Of a DNA stretch of 64,000 nt, positions 60,701 to 64,000 are shown one piece after another (the stretch's first letter is position 1; the number at the start of each line of letters is the position of its first letter). Below the pieces are notes generated by a model. The model was given only the letters and a program-made list of their open reading frames with translations, had not been told where the DNA came from and ran no database searches. This DNA is from Schistosoma mansoni (taxonomy: Eukaryota > Platyhelminthes > Trematoda > Strigeidida > Schistosomatidae). The stretch covers positions 1,798,001-1,862,000 of the forward strand of contig NW_017386006.1 of the NCBI RefSeq assembly GCF_000237925.1, read 5' to 3'. Made by a program: the position numbers and the translations under genes.

Positions 60701-63381
60701 GTCTATGTTTTCTCACCTGTAGCTTTCGTACAACCTATTCTCCTACTCCTGTCAGCGTCTGCCTGTCGAGGTAAAAGGTGGTCAGTTATCAGTAATATAC
60801 GTTCCAACCATCTCATGTTCGATGGACTCACTACCTCACTAAAAGATTTTCCATGTTTACTCAATATTTTATATCTAACCCCAGTATCTCTCGCTCGACA
60901 GTCCCAATATGCATAAGGGACACTTTGAGGGCCTTTATAACTAAATAGTAGTAACAAACGAGTGTCCTCTATTTTGAAGCCTATATTTCCCATAAATAGA
61001 TTAGAACTGTGCAACCTACCACTCAACAAATGAATGCTGAAATGCCTAATAGGTAACTTGTTTGAATATTAATTACTGGACTAAATTTTCCAAACCTGTT
61101 TTGTTGACCTACGTATGACCAGTTTTGTAGTATCACTAGCTCTCATACAAGAATATGATCCAAAACAACTACACCCATCTATTTTTCGAGATATTGGTCA
61201 GTAAACAAAGTAAACACCTCGATTACACAGTAGTTACTTAAACTAGTGATCGTATTGCAACCTGACTAATTAATTTCGATTAGCTCTGACCATTAGACAG
61301 CTATGATACTGATTAGTACTGAAGTTTGTAACGTTGTAAGTTATTGAGTATTTTTAGTTTCATTCAGTTAGCTTTTCATTCTGCTTTTTCGTGTATTATT
61401 TCTTCATTATATAATTTGTTGTATCACTTTGTCATAAGGAATATAGAACTTATTTTCTGCCGTATAACTGCTTATTTCAGTTATGCCTTCAGATCCAAAT
61501 TCATTGATACCTAGCTTCCAATTGTTTATCTTATCGTTCACTTAAACTATAATTCTGTTGTTTTTAGGATTTGCTCAGTCGTAAAGCTGTTGAACATTTA
61601 CTCAGTATGCTGGTCACCATTGTGCCGTACATTTTCAATTCTGACAATAAACAACGTTTAATCAAGTCTGAGGAGTCCGCCAATGCTATTCATTCATCAG
61701 GTGTAAGTGTGCATATTCCTATCAATTTTTCTTAGTCTTTCATTCATATGAATTACTTATTGTGTTATATATATATTCGTTAAAGTATCAAAAATTGTGC
61801 TTAATCATGTACACTTGTTCTTCAATGACATTTTATTTAAAAGTTTCACTACAGTATAATTTCGAGAAAGGGTGGGATATAATATAGTTTAATACATTGG
61901 TTAAATGTAAAAATAACAACACTAAACTATCCTTAACCTACTGCCATTTACTTTCCATTCTGAAACCTAGTAAATATCAAGACCTATCGTGTATAAAATG
62001 CACTAATATACTTGTAACATGAAGATATTTATGTATAATTGCCTGTAAGACTTCTACCAGACTAGTTGTCGTAAAATAATGAATGCTGATCCAATACATT
62101 TATCGTTCATTTTATGAAATCATCGGCTGAATCGCAGATTTAGTTTTTGAAATATAATCTAAGGATAATAAGTTCTCACAATCAGATCTTATAAACCTAT
62201 TAGTATTATCTCATTCGATAAAATTTTATAAACACACTTTGTCAAAGCTACTGACAAATAATATCTGTGATTGTAAGCCACTATCCATCTTTGCTTACAA
62301 TGCTTGTGAATTAAGGCTATATCGAGACAATACGCACAGTATGCACATATGCCAATTAGAGACTGGCCAGTTGCAATCCTAACACATCGATGGGAAGATT
62401 CAAACAAACAATACTAAATGAATTTAATATCTGTGATGCTTTTACAGTTTTGTTAATCCTAGGTTTTAGGGTTCAGTGGTTCCAGGATATGTCTTTTAAC
62501 TAATAGGCTACATATTTTAATGATATTTCACCTACATTTATTCCGACTATCGAGTAACGTTTCTATACCTTGCGCTTTTAAATATAGTACGTGAGCTAGA
62601 TTTCTTGTGTGTTGCTTTGTGTTTTGATTCATTTCAACATTCAGTAAAAAATTCTCATTGCTAGTCGAATCATCACGAGCTAACCAGTCACGCATAAATA
62701 TCTACATACATTTCAGCAATTTTTGAAATTTGATATAGAATAACAATCGTTCTCTAAAGTCCCACAAATTTAATGAGGTCAGTTTTATCATTATGCAAAT
62801 CTAGAAGTAATTATGTACAAGTTCTTGCCAAAAATGACAAGTGTACAAGGTGATTGAATTGTTTGTCATTCACTTCACTTCAGTTAAAAATGTTCAAATT
62901 TCCGTAATTTCTCATCCCATTTTCCAAATATTTTTTTTAACGATAAACATTTGCACAGTTTGTTTACATATTATGAAAGTGTATAATAGAATGCTCTGAA
63001 AATATTTTTGTCAAGTATATTCCCGAATAAGAGTAATCTACTTCATAACATACATATTTGTTTTATGATCTAACTTGTTGAAGACTGAGACCTCTCATCA
63101 CTCTTCAGTATTACACCTCTTTGTTAATTTCTATTTCACCTGAAGAATTGTTTATAGATTCATTCGTATTTCTTTGTATTAAATAGTGGGATAAGACTCT
63201 AGACGGACGTCCAAATAATCTACCATCTACTGACAATCTTATCGAAATAAACCCTAGTACACATCAACCTTCTATGCTGCAAGAAGCTCCAAATATATTT
63301 ATCAGCAGTTCCAATAGATTATCTGAGCCACAGATTGCATCTACTGAATCACCGTTGGAAGGAACAGATATTTCTTCACAG
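37233..63381 (+). CDS. HUWE1: HUWE1-type HECT E3 ubiquitin ligase, N-terminal part (18 exons; continues past window)
   Basis: The joined exons give 1,436 residues with consistent phases. The start MKIDRKK matches the HUWE1 N-terminus (MKVDR in vertebrates). Exons 1-7 cover DUF908 (WNYGKCELGLWADVLDRLDA, TWGGAENGFGLAACC, SYHGILPNL, FTTALLSFLYHLACY, YVTRAVRVTD). Exons 8-12 cover DUF913 (VHSVMDGNLPSVLRQI, LALNSRGIEAI, LVSPDYLTTM, PYDFPVSATCA, SSILLREYLSGE). HUWE1 family members are very large enzymes (over 4,000 residues in animals) whose armadillo-like N-terminus forms part of a substrate-recognition ring and whose C-terminal HECT domain transfers ubiquitin. UBA, WWE and HECT regions are not reached here. 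Introns range from 33 nt to 4,975 nt and hold most repeats of the right half. Orthology is confident; exon edges are inferred from GT..AG signals and phase. Confidence 0.9.
37708..37762 (+). CDS. HUWE1: HUWE1 exon 2
   Basis: 55 nt between a 56-nt and a 36-nt intron. Encodes LDPTNKQMILDRLVSIAE, ends phase 0 at gtaagt. Confidence 0.85.
37799..37855 (+). CDS. HUWE1: HUWE1 exon 3
   Basis: 57 nt encoding TWGGAENGFGLAACCDPNH, one of the most conserved DUF908 stretches (SWGGKENGFGLAECC in vertebrates). Followed by a 33-nt intron. Confidence 0.88.
37889..38204 (+). CDS. HUWE1: HUWE1 exon 4
   Basis: 316 nt. Includes FPETAGNVYFEYRSEQPPGP, a Ser-rich insertion (SVSQHSSSSEQLGSSSSSG), then IPSEIMEELLAVHPVPVSQQ and RARLQALSIL. 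Ends phase 1 before gtaagtc. The Ser-rich run lengthens a loop relative to vertebrates. Confidence 0.85.
39086..39242 (+). CDS. HUWE1: HUWE1 exon 5
   Basis: 157 nt after tttttatag. Encodes LYPSLIDELVEVLGLSDDQY and GIKACALRTMTAIVNSHRLG, matching the family LIEELVDVL..IKAASLRTLTSIV. Ends phase 2. Confidence 0.85.
39256..39425. repeat. Penelope-like terminal remnant with inverted repeat
   Basis: gatttaggtggagttttgc and agcataactccacctaaa form an inverted pair about 100 bp apart. The left part is shared with 11,717 and 19,006. Lies in HUWE1 intron 5. Confidence 0.45.
40155..40199. repeat. (ATT)n microsatellite
   Basis: About 15 ATT units in HUWE1 intron 5. Confidence 0.95.
41186..41379 (+). CDS. 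HUWE1: HUWE1 exon 6
   Basis: 194 nt. Encodes TGLSSYHGILPNLTRKWIKG and FTTALLSFLYHLACYEENVG. Phase 1 end before a 40-nt intron. Confidence 0.87.
41420..41652 (+). CDS. HUWE1: HUWE1 exon 7
   Basis: 233 nt. Encodes SSGILDTMTQLISW, YLSYVTRAVRVTDQI and VSILVDRLNYEVEVVL, the end of DUF908. Donor taken as AAT|gtgagt because it gives phase 0, matching exon 8. Confidence 0.83.
42445..45492 (-). CDS. LINE endonuclease / reverse transcriptase polyprotein, intact
   Basis: 1,015 residues without a break. Residues ~18-290 form an APE-type endonuclease: FNVRTLM, CLSETRIQD (E54), AGDLNAQVG (D179, N181), TQIDHIVIS, SDHALV (D276, H277). Residues ~500-770 form the reverse transcriptase: SPGPDDLPPALF, NNYRGISLLPIASKLL, QAGFRSGRGCIDHIF, FLDIRAAFDSLD (D635), GVRQGCPISPFLF and YADDIVLL (D738, D739). 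The rest is a C-terminal tail with FVYLGSYIS, RLRWLGHVLRM and a final SDMAQNRNQW. All catalytic residues are present, so the copy could code for an active enzyme for target-primed insertion. The start is the first ATG of the frame; a second ATG six codons on is possible. Confidence 0.92.
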   Translation of the reverse strand: MLPPIMNTEAVFLKPRTPFKLASFNVRTLMQIRQQIGLAMSLEGLNVDVCCLSETRIQDSSEVLQIRSPSVSKSLFHVRLSGDPVASSSGLAGVGVALSARAEAALIDWFPINSRLCAVRLESSIKLRRNRREKRCLFVISAYAPTDCSPDAIKDEFYHQLTVLLQKARSTDIVVLAGDLNAQVGRLGTEESRLGGRWGLVGRRTDNGDRLLQLCTDHNLFLASTNFRHSHRRCATWRPPSASQAWTQIDHIVISYRWRGCVQDCRSFWSTYLESDHALVCANLTLLFSGRRIDHHQRIDISKLAATSVASKYRAELASSLATTPPKSIDEHWLHLHDAMKMASKAACGFAKRPAYKHWVSSGSLQLMEARRSTPGDREFDHKRRLLRNEIGQSLRKDREAWWSERANEMEAAAASGNCRKLFQLIRATGSKKSGVSETIYEDDGMPITNISRRLGRWAEFFEGQFNWPAAPATSTSLSCPPWPVTTDPPNEAEVRKELQLLKRYKSPGPDDLPPALFKDGGDFLTKELTVLFGKVWEQESVPTSWNESIVVPIFKKGSHCSCNNYRGISLLPIASKLLASIILRRLFKTRERLTREEQAGFRSGRGCIDHIFTLRQMLEHRHTYRRPTIVVFLDIRAAFDSLDRTVLWDCLLKKGVPERFINILKALYTNTSGRVRAYNHLSPLFHSSSGVRQGCPISPFLFNFAIDDILETALMDVSNGGVDMLPGERLLDLEYADDIVLLCDNAQGMQSALNQLAISVRRYGMCFAPSKCKVLLQDWQDSNPVLTLDGEQIEVVEKFVYLGSYISAGGGVSDEIDARIRKARSAYANLGHLWRLRDVSLAVKSRIYNASVRAVLLYACETWPLRVEDVRRLSVFDHRCLRRIADIQWQHHVSNAEVRHRVFGHRDDNSIGVTILKHRLRWLGHVLRMSSQRLPRRALFADPGTGWKKRRGGQCMTWCRGMKESCKGLASVGPSRLLGWGPRDGATQWLETLSDMAQNRNQWRSCCNLLLLST
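45629..45692. repeat. (AAT)n microsatellite in the LINE 5' region
   Basis: About 20 AAT units with a few substitutions, between the LINE ORF and the part shared with the LINE-end elements. Confidence 0.9.
46628..46894 (+). CDS. HUWE1: HUWE1 exon 8
   Basis: 267 nt. Encodes SGLMKSILNLLKRLCLDAEW and IVHSVMDGNLPSVLRQIFLN, the start of DUF913. The acceptor (ccgaaag) is weak, and a little more sequence upstream is in frame, so the left edge is the least certain of the set. It follows the 4,975-nt intron holding the LINE. Confidence 0.75.
47230..47400 (-). mobile_element. tRNA-like SINE relic, another family
   Basis: The minus strand has a tRNA-like segment: ctcattggcttagagg and aggttcgatccccgg boxes. 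A hammerhead-like core could not be recognised after it. Lies in HUWE1 intron 8. Confidence 0.5.
47401..49308. other. HUWE1 intron 8, unassigned part
   Basis: AT-rich; no repeat or gene recognised. Confidence 0.4.
49309..49677 (+). CDS. HUWE1: HUWE1 exon 9
   Basis: 369 nt. Encodes PALLNTLALNSRGIEAILSS and RYLNTLVSPDYLTTMKTKR, ending KPVVFKCVIS. Strong GT..AG signals, phase 0 at both ends. Confidence 0.88.
49911..50432 (+). CDS. HUWE1: HUWE1 exon 10
   Basis: 522 nt. Begins CLRHVVSLGKTPATLPSESV, has an acidic run GGEDDDDYSSDIDVNQ that corresponds to the acidic stretch at this place in vertebrates, and ends VFLPDFMLNM (vertebrate PLMDYILNVM). Confidence 0.88.
51614..51838 (+). CDS. HUWE1: HUWE1 exon 11
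   Basis: 225 nt. Encodes CKFLEKLLPFGSHTTEAMCP, FVSQGGLQALCDLIRMPGLP and YDFPVSATCASLCKIFEDLA within DUF913. Confidence 0.88.
51970..52680. repeat. Degenerate tRNA-like repeats in HUWE1 intron 11
   Basis: 52,000-52,070 and 52,630-52,670 (ggcggggttcgaaccatgac) contain B-box-like tRNA remnants on the minus strand. They are too decayed to assign. Confidence 0.3.
53833..54032. other. Assembly gap of exactly 200 N
   Basis: A run of 200 unknown bases in HUWE1 intron 11, beside the Sm-alpha SINE. The round size suggests a gap of unknown real length. Confidence 0.99.
54034..54345 (+). mobile_element. Sm-alpha SINE with hammerhead ribozyme
   Basis: A 5' leader (tgggaggatccaaacaag-like) is followed by a tRNA-derived segment with A-box cagtggccgagtgg (about 54,176-54,189) and B-box gggttcgagtccc (about 54,221-54,233), then a hammerhead. 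This is the known schistosome Sm-alpha arrangement. The 5' end lies next to, or in, the assembly gap. Confidence 0.85.
54256..54316 (+). ncRNA. Sm-alpha hammerhead ribozyme
   Basis: Order: gcaggtacatccag (stem I 5' side), CTGACGA, stem II gtcc caaata ggac, GAAA, palindromic stem III ACGCGCGT, cleavage triplet GTC, then ctggattccactgc. This agrees with the well-studied Schistosoma hammerhead, including the stem I internal loop that contacts loop II. All core bases are intact. Confidence 0.9.
55432..55661 (+). CDS. HUWE1: HUWE1 exon 12
   Basis: 230 nt. Encodes SSILLREYLSGEREVLHELV (vertebrate SVLLREL) and VCILVQMIEHIKSEIRLSLA. Phase 2 end at gtaagt. Confidence 0.87.
56590..56876 (+). CDS. HUWE1: HUWE1 exon 13
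   Basis: 287 nt. Encodes RLYLGVSWEAGILLKVLFGD and a Ser/Asn-rich linker replacing a Gly/Ser-rich vertebrate one. Phase 1 end at gttagt. Confidence 0.83.
57041..57434 (+). CDS. HUWE1: HUWE1 exon 14
   Basis: 394 nt. Encodes VTELFIALGRFFSNRTQINY, RRRRTTLIPND and IRYASIRLTNLLLHDSVQRN, paralleling the vertebrate ELFGLLVKLCVG..RQRR.. region. An (TA)n tract begins 3 nt after the donor. Confidence 0.85.
57438..57462. repeat. (TA)n tract next to HUWE1 exon 14 donor
   Basis: About 12 TA units beginning 3 nt after the exon. Confidence 0.9.
57702..57737. repeat. (AT)n microsatellite
   Basis: About 18 AT units in HUWE1 intron 14. Confidence 0.95.
57998..58522 (-). mobile_element. Solo LTR, copy C, with 5-bp TSD
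   Basis: A 515-bp LTR (58,003-58,517) runs TGTTATAT...ATAACA and is flanked by perfect gttta repeats (57,998-58,002; 58,518-58,522). Homologous to copies A and B. The minus strand carries a tggtatataaatcc TATA-like box and aataaagct-type signal. No internal region remains, so the proviral copy was probably lost by LTR-LTR recombination. Lies in HUWE1 intron 14, antisense. Confidence 0.85.
59199..59248 (+). CDS. HUWE1: HUWE1 exon 15
   Basis: 50 nt encoding LFRQLISFDLDDPAIR. Small, placed by phase (enters after GG, leaves one A) and GT..AG signals. Confidence 0.75.
60053..60255 (+). CDS. HUWE1: HUWE1 exon 16
   Basis: 203 nt. Encodes PLSIVLEEWLVCADRMSNAS (vertebrate EFLDAWLMLVEKMVN) and KKITARVHQCMIPALAQLCS. 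Confidence 0.82.
60384..60497 (+). mobile_element. LINE-end element, internally deleted fragment
   Basis: cccctaaatgccctggtacg to ctcgaaatgct is joined directly to cgggtgtggcccc..gggcacctggg, losing ~300 bp of the 5' region. The (AAAT)n tail is absent. In HUWE1 intron 16. Confidence 0.6.
60700..61030 (-). pseudogene. Possible LINE C-terminal fragment
   Basis: A 108-codon minus-strand frame includes VVSPSNMRWLERILLITDHL, which resembles the RWLGHVLRM..HRLP motif near the C-terminus of several flatworm LINEs. The rest is diverged. Lies in HUWE1 intron 16. Confidence 0.4.
61568..61702 (+). CDS. HUWE1: HUWE1 exon 17
   Basis: 135 nt. Encodes LSRKAVEHLLSMLVTIVPYI. The donor is taken as GGT|gtaagt since the upstream alternative would create an immediate stop in exon 18. 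Confidence 0.8.
62240..62430. repeat. Sm-alpha related leader repeat
   Basis: gccactatccatctttgc at 62,277 and ggaagattcaaacaaacaat near 62,392 resemble segments around the 54-kb Sm-alpha SINE (ccactatccatctctgc; ggaggatccaaacaag). No hammerhead core is present. In HUWE1 intron 17. Confidence 0.45.
63187..63381 (+). CDS. HUWE1: HUWE1 exon 18
   Basis: 195 nt of Ser/Pro/Asn-rich low-conservation sequence (WDKTLDGRPNNLPSTDNLIE ... SPLEGTDISS). Phase 0 end at gtaacg. The next exon should be beyond the window. Confidence 0.75.
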
Positions 63382-63465
63382 GTAACGTGTATCTTTGATT
63401 ATTTCAACGATTTTTGATTTATTCATACGTTCCAGTATACAGTAATCTCGACTTTCATATTATAG

Positions 63466-64000
63466 GTATTAGAGCCAAATGAGGTTACCTGATGACAATC
63501 TCCAGTGCTCTGAAGGACAAATGCATATCATTGGCTAGGAAATGGATTGGTTTTTTAGGGGTTAGAAATATATTCATGTAAATGAATATTTATGCATGTT
63601 ATTCGGTAGCCCAATAGACTTTCTCTTCCACTCTTGTTTTCTCACTCAAGTAGTCAATTTGGCGGATTAGCTTGTGACACGTTGCATATCACTATCAGAG
63701 CGCAAACAACACCCATCCTTCGAATTTTACTTATGTAGCATTGCTGACATTCTTTATTTAAACGTTTGAACCCTTTAATCTTAATTGAAAAAGATAATAT
63801 ATTCCGATCTCATCAATCAGTCATCTAGCCTATGTATATGTGTAGTGAACGAAGACTTGGTGGAGATAAACAATTGTTTATTGCGAAATCAGTGTCTTCG
63901 TAAAATATGAAAACAATGAATTAAATACATCATCTGCACATCTTTCATCAGTTGTCTTACGCAAACTTCATCGTCCCTTCATTCCTATTATTATTACAAT
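63466..64000. other. Right end of window, intronic
   Basis: After a tattatag acceptor-like site, a frame VLEPNEVT runs into TGA within 8 codons. A full HUWE1 would not stop here, so I treat it as intron. No further exon is visible. Confidence 0.4.

Noticed and set aside
63464-63492. Possible last exon giving HUWE1 a stop near 63,490
   Set aside because: Only 8 codons, and HUWE1 proteins need thousands more residues including HECT; treated as intron.

Overview
This window is AT-rich, intron-containing eukaryotic DNA that reads as a blood fluke (genus Schistosoma). Several signs agree: an Sm-alpha type tRNA-derived SINE with a hammerhead ribozyme, RTE-like LINEs, Penelope-like elements with GIY-YIG endonuclease domains, and introns of only 33-56 nt at the 5' end of a long gene. 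The genus is well supported; the species is not decided from sequence alone.

Layout. Positions 1-9,000 are almost entirely mobile DNA: a hammerhead SINE (230-433), a decayed RTE-like LINE (about 960-2,672), a LINE-end element (3,365-3,889), a second hammerhead SINE (4,646-5,067), Penelope remnants (6,235-6,960) and a Penelope insertion with target duplications (7,431-8,988). At 9,031-9,959 lies the last coding exon of a glycogen-targeting protein phosphatase 1 regulatory subunit (CBM21 domain). Positions 10,000-36,000 hold a solo-LTR family, a 452-bp element whose 106-bp inverted arms each contain a hammerhead motif (13,701-14,152), a MULE/FAR1-like transposase-derived gene on the minus strand (15,856-16,759), a Penelope copy split by a LINE-end element (17,458-18,700), and many dead RTE-like LINE copies.

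From 37,233 to beyond the right end runs the main gene: the N-terminal part of a HUWE1-type HECT E3 ubiquitin ligase on the plus strand. I placed 18 exons with consistent phases, giving 4,308 coding nt (1,436 residues) that cover the DUF908 and DUF913 armadillo-like regions and the start of the following segment. The catalytic HECT domain must lie downstream. Its large introns carry further repeats, including an apparently full-length SR2-like LINE (42,285-46,191, antisense, intact 1,015-aa endonuclease/reverse transcriptase), a solo LTR with a perfect 5-bp target duplication, an Sm-alpha SINE and a 200-nt assembly gap.

How the parts relate. The two host genes act in separate processes (glycogen metabolism, ubiquitination) and nothing suggests joint function. 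The mobile elements form an interacting set. The LINE supplies both ends of a roughly 0.5-kb non-autonomous family with its own 9-16-bp target duplications. Hammerhead-bearing SINEs are present in intact, deleted and inverted forms. The most unusual item is the hammerhead element with opposed ribozyme arms.
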